From: Eubacterium plexicaudatum ASF492
GTDB taxonomy: Bacteria; Bacillota; Clostridia; Lachnospirales; Lachnospiraceae
Reading direction: 5' to 3'
Length of the DNA stretch: 64,000 nucleotides
Assembly (NCBI RefSeq): GCF_000364225.2
Contig: NZ_AQFT02000004.1
Span: forward strand, 124,001-188,000
Shown: one piece after another, positions 28,157 to 37,023 of the stretch
Position numbering within the stretch: position 1 is the first letter of the stretch
Layout of the letters: each line of letters starts with the position of its first letter
Program-made: the position numbers and the translations under genes
The notes under the pieces: generated by a model
The model's database searches: none
What the model was told of the DNA's origin: nothing
The model's input: only the letters and a program-made list of their open reading frames with translations

Positions 28157-29644
28157 TCAAGTCTTATTTTTCAATCCCATTTCAAGATATAATTCATCAA
28201 CCGCATTACCCTTTCGCTTTAAACAGTTATAAATCTTTTCATCAATGGTGTTTTTGCCTTGTAAAATAATATAAGTACATTTATTATCCTGACCTATTCT
28301 ATGTATTCTATCTTGACTCTGGCGATATTCCTCATAACTAAAATTCAAAGAATAATAAATGTTATAGGTACAATTTACAAATGTTAAACCTTTTCCAAGC
28401 AACTTAGGGTGTGTAAATAACAATTTAATCTCATTATTTTTAAACTGACGAATTATCGAATCTCTATCTTTCGTCTGTGATGTAAGTGCTACACCATTAT
28501 ATTTCTCTGCAAGTCTATTGATTTCATGCTGAAACTGACACCATATTATTATAGGTTTATCTCCTATTTCTTCAAATGCAGCATCTAATAGTTTATCTTT
28601 ATTTGTATCAAAATCTATAATAGAACCATCTTTATTGATAACAAATCCACTTACTATTTCCCTTAATTTCATCAGCTTTGCAGTAAATTCAAACTTAGAC
28701 CACTCATTTATGTTGTCCTGTATATCACGAATCATATCATCATAATATTTCTTCTGTTCTTTACCTAGTTCAAATCGCTTTACTTCAAATACTTTTGGAG
28801 GAAGGTCAACACAATCCTCTTTCTTTAAAAACACAGATTTTTCTCTAAGTCTGTTAAAATACGCTTCTTTATCTTCTTCTGTTTGATACCATCTATGTGG
28901 ATTTGCCATATCTTGATGAAAATATCTTGCTTGAAAACCGTAAAAATTATTACCAAACACTTCTGGATCAACAAATTTCATCTGTGGGAAAATTTCTGAA
29001 TTATGATTGGGTGTTGGTGTGCCTGATAATGCAAACCTATGAGGAATAATATCTATCATTTGTAGTAATTCATTTGTAATTTGACTCGTCATATTCTTCA
29101 TTACTTGACTTTCATCAATTATCATACAATCAAAATTCATTTTCAAAATATCATTTTTGAGAATCTTAAAACTCTCATAATTCATAACATAAATATCAGA
29201 ATTACTATTTAAAAATGTCATTCGTTCTTTCTTACTACTTCCCCAACAATTCACAATGTTTAATTTAGGGTAAAATTCATTACAATCGTCAATCCATGCT
29301 GTTTCGATTACAGATAAAGGACACAAAATTAAAGTCTTTTCATAATGCTTTGCAAGTTCCAAACCCATAATTGTCTTTCCTGTGCCTGTATCGGCAAAAA
29401 TGCCATAACAGCCTTCATTTAAAGCAATGTTTACGATTTTCTTTTGATATTCTCTAAGATGAGGAGAAAGTTCAAATTGAACAATCTCCTTTTCTTTTAC
29501 TTCAATTTCTGAATCTATAAGACCATACTCTTGTAACTTCTTAACTGCTGAGTCTGGAAATTCCCATTTACCATTTTTAAACTTTCTTCCCTCAATGGTT
29601 CTTATGTATGGTATCTTCTCTACTGGAATCTCTAAAGACACCAT
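28157..29644 (-). CDS. SNF2-family SF2 helicase/translocase
   Basis: 495 aa. Motif I ADTGTGKT (~83-90), Ia LILCPLSVI, II MIIDESQ (~173-179), III ALSGTPTPN, V/VI KGLTFVN..SQDRIHRIGQ (~443-450). The compact size without extra domains fits phage SNF2 proteins, which translocate on duplex DNA in recombination or anti-restriction. It overlaps the end of the methyltransferase gene by about 50 bp; a slightly later start is possible. Confidence 0.9.
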   Translation of the reverse strand: MVSLEIPVEKIPYIRTIEGRKFKNGKWEFPDSAVKKLQEYGLIDSEIEVKEKEIVQFELSPHLREYQKKIVNIALNEGCYGIFADTGTGKTIMGLELAKHYEKTLILCPLSVIETAWIDDCNEFYPKLNIVNCWGSSKKERMTFLNSNSDIYVMNYESFKILKNDILKMNFDCMIIDESQVMKNMTSQITNELLQMIDIIPHRFALSGTPTPNHNSEIFPQMKFVDPEVFGNNFYGFQARYFHQDMANPHRWYQTEEDKEAYFNRLREKSVFLKKEDCVDLPPKVFEVKRFELGKEQKKYYDDMIRDIQDNINEWSKFEFTAKLMKLREIVSGFVINKDGSIIDFDTNKDKLLDAAFEEIGDKPIIIWCQFQHEINRLAEKYNGVALTSQTKDRDSIIRQFKNNEIKLLFTHPKLLGKGLTFVNCTYNIYYSLNFSYEEYRQSQDRIHRIGQDNKCTYIILQGKNTIDEKIYNCLKRKGNAVDELYLEMGLKNKT

Positions 29645-30737
29645 TTATTATTTTCTCCTCCTGTAGACTTTTCTTTAATTTCCTTAATTTCTTTACTTTT
29701 AATCCCAATGCTTTAAGTTGATTTTCCAATTCTTTAATCTCGGCACGAATATCCTTTTTCTTTTGAGTCAATTCTTTCTGTTCTGCCTTTTCTGCTTTAG
29801 CATTAGCACTCTGCTCTTTACCAGCAAGCAATTCTGCTTCAAATCGTTCCTTCATTTTCTCTACAGAATCATCAGATTCAAATATGGAATTATCCCAGAG
29901 GTTAAATCTCTTTTCATTCCCTAAATCATAAAACTCTTTATTGAGTTCAATTCCTACTGCATTTCTACCACATTCAATAGCAACCTTATTAACTGTTCCT
30001 GCTCCCCCAAAAGGATCACACACTGTATCACCTGGACAAGACCATAATTTTACGCACCGTTTCACCAATTCTTCAGCAAATGGAGTAGTATGTCCTATGC
30101 CAGAATTACTAATATTCCATACACCATCTGCCCAATCAGCCCACTCTTCTAATGTAATATCTGATGCCTTAATCAATTCACAATTGCCAGACTTCTTATA
30201 TACATACACAAATCCTACATTGGCAGCTAAAATCGTGTCTCTTGCCTTCATATTACGATAATATAAATTACCCTGCGCAAGCATGGCTCTCTGTGCTGAA
30301 TACTTACGCCAAAATGCTTTTGTCCATAGTGAAAAATTGTTATCAAGGAAAATCTTGTTAATATCTCCTGTCAAACTTTCCTGTCCCATTTTGTTATCTC
30401 TACCAACAGTGTAATTGTAATCTTCAAACTGCATAACAAACTTTCCACCTGGCTTCAGAACCCGCTCACATTCTGTGATTACAAGTCCCAACAAATAATA
30501 GTATTCTTCATAACTTTCACAGTTGGATAGATCAGACGGGTCATTGCTATAAACCCTAAGATTGTGATATGGGGGTGAGGTTATAATAAGATCAATGCTT
30601 TCAGCATCCATTTTCTTCAGTTCTTTAAGACAGTCTCCGTTAATCCATTCATTTTTAATTTCAATATGTATATCTCCTTTACTTTTATTGAGATTAACTT
30701 CGACTTGTGATATAATCAGATAGTCAAAGTTAATCAT
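29592..30737 (-). CDS. DNA methyltransferase (N6-adenine/N4-cytosine)
   Basis: Up to 381 aa. LIITSPPYHNLRVY is the catalytic (S/D)PPY motif; DPFGGAGTV near the C-terminal third is the SAM-binding FxGxG, in the circularly permuted beta-class order. A 60-residue coiled coil (EQSANAKAEKAEQKELTQKKK) follows. The annotated ATG at 30737 has no SD. A strong AAAGGAG leads to an in-frame ATT at 30665 (IEIKNEWINGDCL), which may be the real start. Likely modifies phage DNA against host restriction. Confidence 0.9.
   Translation of the reverse strand: MINFDYLIISQVEVNLNKSKGDIHIEIKNEWINGDCLKELKKMDAESIDLIITSPPYHNLRVYSNDPSDLSNCESYEEYYYLLGLVITECERVLKPGGKFVMQFEDYNYTVGRDNKMGQESLTGDINKIFLDNNFSLWTKAFWRKYSAQRAMLAQGNLYYRNMKARDTILAANVGFVYVYKKSGNCELIKASDITLEEWADWADGVWNISNSGIGHTTPFAEELVKRCVKLWSCPGDTVCDPFGGAGTVNKVAIECGRNAVGIELNKEFYDLGNEKRFNLWDNSIFESDDSVEKMKERFEAELLAGKEQSANAKAEKAEQKELTQKKKDIRAEIKELENQLKALGLKVKKLRKLKKSLQEEKIINGVFRDSSREDTIHKNH
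30688..30716 (+). promoter_or_regulatory. Sigma-A promoter for a small RNA
   Basis: TTGAGA (30688-30693), 17 nt, TATAAT (30711-30716), oriented away from the methyltransferase gene. No ORF follows before the terminator hairpin at 30756-30799. Confidence 0.75.
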
Positions 30738-30800
30738 TTGACAGTTTTTAATCTCATGCTACTGGTTGTCTCGCCAAAGTCAGACCAGTAGCATTTTTAT
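30722..30800 (+). ncRNA. Putative 80-nt small RNA, loop CTCGCCAAAGT
   Basis: Between a consensus promoter and a U-tract lie two hairpins: GTCAAA/TTTGAC (30723-30742) and a 10-bp stem ATGCTACTGG/CCAGTAGCAT (30756-30794) with a 19-nt loop containing CTCGCCAAAGT, then TTTTAT. A second copy with a different stem but the identical 11-nt loop lies at 45323-45396. The transcript is divergent from, and overlaps the 5' end of, a DNA methyltransferase gene. Confidence 0.65.
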
Positions 30801-30901
30801 ATAATCATCTTTCGACGTTACTAACTACTATTTCTACTTTTAATAATCCAATGAATCGAAATTTTCATTTCCATATTTACTTACTTCTATTTTCTTTTCG
30901 T

Positions 30902-31965
30902 TCATCTCTTTGCAAAATTCTTTGTATTTTTTGTATACTCATAACTATCGCCAAAGATGTTATTCACGGCTATAAATAATTTTGGTTCATATTCCTTTGT
31001 TATTTTCAATTCATACTCAAAATCTCTCCCATATGGGCAACAACAGCATCCAGTACGTTTTAATCCATATTCCGTGTAACATAAACTATGTGTAATCTCA
31101 TAATGTTTATCATATTCTTCTTTATCAGAATTCTTATACCAGAATAAAGGTCTGTAATTGTCATAAGTATTCTTCTTGCTTTTACCATTTTCATCAAAGC
31201 AACTTTTATACGCCGAAGATCTGGCACCACCTTCTGATTTTCTAATCCCAACTATATTTAAATCATATTCAAAATCAGATAATAATTTATGGGCTACATC
31301 CTTTTTAGCATACTTACAACATGTATTAGAAATTTTAAATTCTGGAGGATTTTCTATAATAAATTCTTTCAACCACTTATTATATGAAATGTTAAATTTA
31401 CTACCTTTCTTATACTTATTGCACCACCACAATAAAGCTGAAACACATCCTCTGTAATATTTCCCTTTATATTCCTTTACACCGTTCTTAAATTTCCCAT
31501 TCTTAAAAGCATTCTCATTTGATATTTCAATACAGTACTTTTTAATTAATAAGTCAAATCTTCACTTTCCCATTTGAAATTATATTTTTGGAGTCTTTGC
31601 ATGAATTCACTGACTTGTTTTGAAAGAAATGGTTGTCCATATTGTTTACATGTTAATGGAATAGATTTTATAGCTTTGTATGGCATAATATTAATACCAT
31701 ATTTTTCTTCTAAATATTTCAAATGATTTTTTGTTGCTTGATATTCTAAACCAGTATCAAACCACACATATTCAATTTTATTATCTTTATCACATTTCGT
31801 ACAAATATCTAACATCACATCACTATCAGATCCTCCAGATATTGAACATACTATTTTTTCATATTTACTATTATTAATCCTTGACCATGCTCTTATTAAG
31901 TTGTCTCCAATAGTTTGATTTTGAGGACAGTTCTCTAACAGTCCTGTTAAAGTTTTTTCACCCAA
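30902..31965 (-). CDS. PAPS-reductase-family protein, frame interrupted
   Basis: The N-terminal ORF has the PP-loop SISGGSDSDVMLDI (SGGxDS) and WFDTGLEYQATKNHLKYLE. The C-terminal ORF has NISYNKWLKEFI, TCCKYAKK, GIRKSEGGARS and a GCCCCPYGR cysteine cluster. Adding one base at 31556-31558 gives a continuous protein (EDFDLLIKKYC..) of about 354 aa. Phage PAPS-reductase-like proteins use ATP pyrophosphatase chemistry; roles in DNA or RNA thiolation have been proposed, but none can be assigned here. TTG start after GAGG. Confidence 0.8.
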
Positions 31966-31976
31966 TATGTATCTTT

Positions 31977-32146
31977 CCTCACGTAATTTAATCTACGTTT
32001 ACGTGAGGTAAAGCCATACTTTATTCACGAATTATATTCGTATTCGTGGGTGTCTTTTTACATCACTACCACATAACTTTTTCGATTATTTATTATCAAC
32101 GTGCCACAATAAATAATCTTGTGACAACCTTTATCATCTAAAGGTT
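31977..32146. other. Array of four perfect hairpins in a non-coding gap
   Basis: Four successive inverted repeats: CCTCACGTAA/TTACGTGAGG (31977-32008, 10 bp), CACGAAT/ATTCGTG (32026-32048, 7 bp), an 11-bp stem GATTATTTATT/AATAAATAATC (32084-32118) and AACCTTTA/TAAAGGTT (32126-32146, 8 bp). No ORF on either strand. On the minus strand this is the 5' leader of the PAPS-reductase-like gene. No U-tract marks any of them as a simple terminator. Confidence 0.6.
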
Positions 32147-32167
32147 ATAAATACTTTGGGTGATGGT

Positions 32168-32524
32168 TTAACCAATCTGTAGTACAGCATCTCCTACAAA
32201 TTCTACATTAAGAACTTTTATATTTTGGATAGATTCTTCGTATTCTGATTCATAATCCCTGGCAAACATATCTGCCCACATATCATCATATTCTTGTTCA
32301 CTAACATTGTTTAGGACCATGTATTTTTCAGATTCTTTGTAATTTCCATTTTTCGTCTCATATCCTACAAAAACTTTATAAACTGGCAATTCCAATTTTG
32401 ATTTGATAAAGTTCCTTGGATGAATATTCATCAACTTTTTCTTTAAACTATCATCAAAAATCTCAAACACATCAATTCCTGTCCTTATTACACACCATTC
32501 AAAAAATTTACTTGGATGTAGCAC
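32168..32524 (-). CDS. Hypothetical protein, 118 aa
   Basis: GTG start after GGGGGAGGTG. Mixed alpha/beta, no motif recognised. Shares the transcript of the methyltransferase upstream. Confidence 0.6.
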   Translation of the reverse strand: MLHPSKFFEWCVIRTGIDVFEIFDDSLKKKLMNIHPRNFIKSKLELPVYKVFVGYETKNGNYKESEKYMVLNNVSEQEYDDMWADMFARDYESEYEESIQNIKVLNVEFVGDAVLQIG

Positions 32525-32551
32525 TACTTTTCACCTCCCCCTCTTCATATT

Positions 32552-33494
32552 TCATTTTGAAATTGGCTTTTCCTTCTTAAATACTATTTCTTTTACACAT
32601 TCCATGATTCTATTCTTGCCTATATTAAAAATCTCTTCATTATTCTCAATACAGATACATTTCCTACCTGTATTAATAACAGCTACTCCAGTTGTCATAC
32701 TGCCAGCAGTTGAATCAAGCACAGTATCACTCTCATTAGTATAAGTTTTAATAATTTCTTCTACTAACGCTACTGGCTTTTGAGTTGGAGTTAATGCACA
32801 CTTTTGGGTATCCTTGGCGAATAGCCAAACTGATTTAGGAAATCTCTCTGTACTGTCATATGTATGATTTTTGATTTCGTTGTAATTTGTTGACTGTTTA
32901 CTATTTCTCTTATGTGATGCTGTACTAACTTTTCTGATATGCCCACTTGTCTTCTGCGGATTATATGTTGGCTGCTTCTTATAAAAAACGCACATATCCT
33001 CATGATTTCTCATTGGCATCCGATTAGCATTTTGAAATCCTGTAGGCTGAGTCTTCTCCCAAACGAGATTATACTTCCACATTTCTCGGTTACTTTCCAT
33101 AAGATCAGCAGTAAACATACCGTTTGCAAATAAAATTATCGCTCCATTATCTTTGATAATTCTTTTATACTGAGTCCATAACCCTGTAGATTTATTTTCT
33201 TCAAAGTATATAAGTGCGCCGTTATAATCTGCTTCTCCTTGTTGATAACACCACAGAAGAAAATCATCTCTATAAAATATTCTTGGTTTTTTTCTAACTT
33301 CTATAGTTATGTAGTCATTAAATGGAATTACTATATCCCAAGAATTCCTGGCGGTCTGCCCGAAAGGGAGATCCGTAATAATTGCATCTATGGATTTATC
33401 AGGAATATTATTCATCAATTCCAGACAATCACCTTGCCATAATTCATAATTACTATTTTCAAATATTTTTCTTTTCCCAGAAAGGCATGAACAT
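32552..33494 (-). CDS. DNA adenine methyltransferase, frame interrupted at N-terminus
   Basis: AIITDLPFGQTARNSWD holds a DLPF-type catalytic (D/N)PP(Y/F) variant; AGSMTTGVAVINTGRKCICIENN carries the SAM-binding strand. The conserved start NYELWQGDCLELMNNIPDKS lies in frame upstream of the first ATG but has no start codon. One base added to the T5 run at 33466-33470 links it to ATG 33494. The substitution of PP by LP in the catalytic motif is unusual. About 300 aa; probably protects phage DNA. Confidence 0.8.
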
Positions 33495-33532
33495 CTTACG
33501 GCTGCAGCACCTTTGTCCTTTCTGTATTATTT

Positions 33533-33703
33533 TTATTCAATTTGATATTTGAAAGATAATGGACATCCACTATCTATATCTCCACCAAGGCACTCACCTT
33601 CACATAAACCACATTCATACTCTGGATACCCAGTGTCATGTTCATAGTAACTCTGTTCACAATATTCGCATTCTTCCCAATTCTGCTCATAAATATCTTC
33701 CAT
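33533..33703 (-). CDS. Small cysteine-rich protein, 56 aa
   Basis: ATG 33703 follows the stop of the upstream gene by 3 bp. CEYCEQSYYEHDTGYPEYECGLCEGECLGG contains three CxxC-type pairs, a likely zinc- or Fe-binding miniprotein, strongly acidic. An overlapping longer frame on the same strand is a shadow. Confidence 0.65.
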   Translation of the reverse strand: MEDIYEQNWEECEYCEQSYYEHDTGYPEYECGLCEGECLGGDIDSGCPLSFKYQIE

Positions 33704-33706
33704 AAG

Positions 33707-34297
33707 CTACGCCCTTTTATCTGCAATACATTTAATCTGATTCTCAATCTGTCGATACGTATCATTTGCAGTTAAAATACTTAATACAGCACTGGAAAGC
33801 ATATTCTTTGTTGAAGAATCAAAGGTGTCCTTCATAGTTTTATTAATATCTTTCCTAATACCATCCATAAATTTGTCCAAATCAGCTTTAATCAAATCAT
33901 CTACATTAAATGATCTATTAATATATTCTTCAAAAGATACTTGCTCAAAATCATCAGAATATGAAGAAGTTCTGCCTTTTTTCTTTGCTTTCAAAGTTTT
34001 AGACTCCAGACGATCTTTTAATTCCTTTTTAATATACTGCTCTACTGTATATTCTTTTTGCTCCTCATCATCCCAATAGCTATTACCACCAACCTTGATT
34101 ACAGTATTTTTAATATACTCATCTACAAATTTCTGAAAGTTTGATGATACTGCATTATTTATTTCTTTCTTTGCCAACTCTTCAATTGTCTTATTTACGC
34201 TCTTTTTTACTTGCTCTTTAATAATTGTTTCAATATTATTTTCTGTAGTCTCTTTTACCAAAGATTCTAAATTTTCTAAATCAATTGTTACTTTCAA
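33707..34297 (-). CDS. Hypothetical coiled-coil protein, 196 aa
   Basis: TTG start after AAGGAGG. Helical throughout, with repeated Glu/Lys/Leu patterns (ENLESLVKETTENNIETIIKEQVKKSV). No recognised domain. It directly follows the VWA gene; a partner role is positional inference. Confidence 0.6.
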   Translation of the reverse strand: MKVTIDLENLESLVKETTENNIETIIKEQVKKSVNKTIEELAKKEINNAVSSNFQKFVDEYIKNTVIKVGGNSYWDDEEQKEYTVEQYIKKELKDRLESKTLKAKKKGRTSSYSDDFEQVSFEEYINRSFNVDDLIKADLDKFMDGIRKDINKTMKDTFDSSTKNMLSSAVLSILTANDTYRQIENQIKCIADKRA

Positions 34298-34330
34298 AAT
34301 ATTCCTCCTTAAATTTTGCTTTGAAACAGA

Positions 34331-35053
34331 TTATTTATTGTCTAGCCAATCTTTATATTGTCGAATAAGTTCTGTATACAATTCTTCGTCATTCATGTTC
34401 TCCATATCTTTAACTGAAATGAATCCAGTATTATCACACTTTCTACCTGGCATGTTATCTAAAGAACGTAGATAAGTAAATGATTCATTTCCAATTCCAA
34501 CAAATTGAACAAACATATTATATTCAGATAATTCTCTTATAATTTTATCTGTTTCACTCTGATCTGAATTCGCTCCATCTGTAATAAAAATTATAAATGC
34601 AGGTATATCATTTAAACTAGTTTTGTTATAATATTTGACTATATCTCTCAATACTGGCGCATATTCTGTTCCTCCCATACACATGCCAGATTTGACCATA
34701 ATATTTTTAACATAATCTTCATAATTATTAGTAGTTACTGATTTTAGTTTCTTTTTTTCGTTAGAAAACAACCATGATTCTAATTCACCATTATCATCAA
34801 ACCGTAAAGCAATTGGAAGCAGTCTTGTAATAGTTCTTTGTATAGCCCCACTACAAAATAGTTTATCCATACTTCCAGAATAATCCATAGCAAGTGCTAC
34901 TTTCGCGATATGCTTGGATAAATTTACTTTACCTTCTTTTGATAAATTCACCAAAACCTTATCTAAATTATCTTTTGATTTTGACAAATTGATTATTACA
35001 CTCTTTTGAGCATTGTCAACTTCCTTGTTGAAAAACTTTCCTAATAATCCCAT
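34331..35053 (-). CDS. VWA (von Willebrand A) protein, TerF/TerY-like
   Basis: 240 aa from ATG 35053 (AAAGG 9 nt upstream; an upstream in-frame ATG at 35131 lacks an SD). LAMDYSGSMDKL (~residues 55-66) is the MIDAS DxSxS motif, and GGTEYAPVLRDIV and FIIFITDGANSD supply the remaining metal ligands. Similar to cytosolic VWA proteins of tellurite-resistance/phage-inhibition-type loci, which mediate metal-dependent protein contacts. The partner is unknown. Confidence 0.85.
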   Translation of the reverse strand: MGLLGKFFNKEVDNAQKSVIINLSKSKDNLDKVLVNLSKEGKVNLSKHIAKVALAMDYSGSMDKLFCSGAIQRTITRLLPIALRFDDNGELESWLFSNEKKKLKSVTTNNYEDYVKNIMVKSGMCMGGTEYAPVLRDIVKYYNKTSLNDIPAFIIFITDGANSDQSETDKIIRELSEYNMFVQFVGIGNESFTYLRSLDNMPGRKCDNTGFISVKDMENMNDEELYTELIRQYKDWLDNK

Positions 35054-35170
35054 AATAAGAATCCTTTCTGATGTATTTATTTTATAATATCTATAATAAT
35101 AAAGTGCCAAATTTAATAAGGTCTGACACAATGACCTCTAAAAATAGCTTTAAAATCTCGATTTCATGTC

Positions 35171-35220
35171 TATACCATATATAGCAATCGCTTGTATAGT
35201 CAAGCACCATATATGGTATA
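35171..35220. promoter_or_regulatory. 12-bp dyad enclosing a promoter-like sequence
   Basis: TATACCATATAT (35171-35182) and ATATATGGTATA (35209-35220) flank 26 nt. On the minus strand TTGACT in the loop precedes TATATA in the distal arm by 16-17 nt, pointing at the VWA gene. It sits directly after the stop codon of the radical-SAM gene, the same architecture as the dyad at 2154-2199. Confidence 0.55.
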
Positions 35221-35223
35221 TTT

Positions 35224-36117
35224 TTATTGTTCAGACACTATCTTTTTGAACATTTCATCTACAGAATCCAATAAATCATATCTCCTATTAAAATCAGCAG
35301 TAGAACTTCTTGCAAATTTCTGTTCAACCATATCAATGTAATAAGTCATTGAACCGTCATCCCCCATATAGAATTCATCCCACTCTTCCTGACTCATTAA
35401 TCGCTGAACTTCAAGCTGTTCAATAGCAAGATTATCAAAACTCACTACTTTGAAACGCTCAATGATTCCACCAAGATTTTCTTTCAGCCACATTTGCTTA
35501 ATAATGATATTTTCGTGATCCTCACTATACCATTCACCACCACGCCTTAACTGCTTATATCCAAGGATAAGCATCTTCAAATTCTTATCAGATAACATTT
35601 CTACGTCTGAAGGCTTGAGAATACCGTTAATCACATGTATAACTGCATTTGGATATTGCTGAATTAGTGATATAAATTCATCTGTTGGATTTACAAGTGA
35701 CACACCAAGACCATATATCAATTTTTCATCAACCAACTTCTTAATCAATTCCTGTTTCTGCTCAAAGTGTTGCTGGTTTACGGTCATATTCACAATGACT
35801 TTTCTATCCTTTAGCTTATGTAAAAACGGAATCAAATCTGGATGACTTGTTGCATCACCACCACCAAGCGCAACCTCCTGATATGGATGCAAAGTCTCGA
35901 TAAACTTTTGATTCAGAATATCACCATGCTTACCATTTTTTGTGCTACCTTCATGGCAGAATTTGCAGCCCATATCACAATAATTACTTATCTTGATATC
36001 CATATTCTCTGCAAACTCAGGAATAAATTCATCATCTTCTGTCTCTCTTATTTTGGTTCCGTCTGAAAATATGCGTGTACGCATATTCCCATTCTTATAA
36101 ATTCCCAACAGATTCAT
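35224..36117 (-). CDS. Radical-SAM enzyme, stand-alone
   Basis: About 297 aa from ATG 36117 (AAAGGATG upstream). NYCDMGCKFCHEG (~residues 44-56) is the CxxxCxxC cluster; EVALGGGDATSHPDL is the GGE-type SAM motif (GGD here); VTNMTVNQQH-like and GLGVSLVNP strands follow. No SPASM cysteine cluster is obvious at the C-terminus. It is preceded on the same transcript by three proteins sharing a VFETNSSSxHSL leader, so peptide or protein modification is one hypothesis. Phage radical-SAM proteins of this kind are otherwise uncharacterised. Confidence 0.85.
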   Translation of the reverse strand: MNLLGIYKNGNMRTRIFSDGTKIRETEDDEFIPEFAENMDIKISNYCDMGCKFCHEGSTKNGKHGDILNQKFIETLHPYQEVALGGGDATSHPDLIPFLHKLKDRKVIVNMTVNQQHFEQKQELIKKLVDEKLIYGLGVSLVNPTDEFISLIQQYPNAVIHVINGILKPSDVEMLSDKNLKMLILGYKQLRRGGEWYSEDHENIIIKQMWLKENLGGIIERFKVVSFDNLAIEQLEVQRLMSQEEWDEFYMGDDGSMTYYIDMVEQKFARSSTADFNRRYDLLDSVDEMFKKIVSEQ

Positions 36118-36136
36118 TTTTATCATCCTTTCTTAA

Positions 36137-36550
36137 TTAGCAATAACCATATTCACCAAATGCAACAATTTTATCACCATTTTTGGAAGTGTATCTCTGT
36201 ACAAATGTTTCTAAATCGCCATCATGCATATATTGGTCATACGTCTTTGCGTCTTCATCAATAATGTCATTCTCTTTTGCATATTTAGTATAATATTTCT
36301 GTTTTGTATCCTCAGACAAATCATTCCAATCTTTCTGAAAATCGTCTTTATTTTCTTCATAATCTTCTTGTGCCATTTTTTTATCATGTTCACTTAATTT
36401 TGTTGCAGATATAAAATTTTCTTCTCCATATTCATGAAATAATACTTCTCCTCTTTTCCAAGCCTCAAATTCCTCTTCACTGCACATAGTAAGTGAATGT
36501 GTGCTGCTACTATTTGTTTCAAATACTCCACGCCTTATTTGTCTCTTCAT
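36137..36550 (-). CDS. VFETNSSS-leader protein 3
   Basis: 137 aa, ATG 36550 after AAGGAGG. N-terminus MKRQIRRGVFETNSSSTHSL matches proteins 1 and 2 (37024 and 36567). The rest is a charged helical acidic region (EHDKKMAQEDYEENKDDFQKDW) ending with EYGYC. Immediately upstream of the radical-SAM gene. I recognise the leader as recurring in Firmicutes hypothetical proteins, without known function. Confidence 0.7.
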   Translation of the reverse strand: MKRQIRRGVFETNSSSTHSLTMCSEEEFEAWKRGEVLFHEYGEENFISATKLSEHDKKMAQEDYEENKDDFQKDWNDLSEDTKQKYYTKYAKENDIIDEDAKTYDQYMHDGDLETFVQRYTSKNGDKIVAFGEYGYC

Positions 36551-36566
36551 AAAATAAATTTCCTCC

Positions 36567-37013
36567 TTAATCACAATCTGTTTTTAATGACACATACTTA
36601 TTGAATACAAAATTGATAACCGCATCCTCATCATAAACATTGACAATTTCAATATTGCCACAGGGCCGCGACTGATGATCAATCTCTGGTTCCTGTTCTC
36701 CTAAAATCTTAATTCCTGTCGCACCTGTATATTTACAAATAGCATCCTGAATTTCTCTAAATTCCCACTTGTCATAAATATCAGATATATCATATCCTGA
36801 CAGATAATATAAACAAGTAATCAGATAGGAAAGTTTGTCATATTGTGATGTATAAATACGTTTGTCTTTTCCAAACTGTCCAAAATCAATTTCTATTTCT
36901 CCATCCTTATTCAGTTTGAATTCACTCGGTTCCTTGCCCTCATTAGAAATAACCAAACTGTGAACCGAAGACGAATTTGTTTCAAATACACCTTTTCTAA
37001 TCTTCCTTTTCAT
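36567..37013 (-). CDS. VFETNSSS-leader protein 2
   Basis: 148 aa, ATG 37013 after GGGAGG. Leader KRKIRKGVFETNSSSVHSLV. The body differs from its paralogues (KLNKDGEIEIDFGQFGKDKRIYTS..). Only the first 22 or so residues are clearly shared, so the leader, not the body, is under common constraint. Confidence 0.7.
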   Translation of the reverse strand: MKRKIRKGVFETNSSSVHSLVISNEGKEPSEFKLNKDGEIEIDFGQFGKDKRIYTSQYDKLSYLITCLYYLSGYDISDIYDKWEFREIQDAICKYTGATGIKILGEQEPEIDHQSRPCGNIEIVNVYDEDAVINFVFNKYVSLKTDCD

Positions 37014-37023
37014 TGATCCTCCC

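Noticed and set aside
33574..33765. 63-aa minus-strand ORF
   Set aside because: It is a basic shadow of the cysteine-rich 56-aa protein at 33533-33703, which has a clear start and zinc-type motif.
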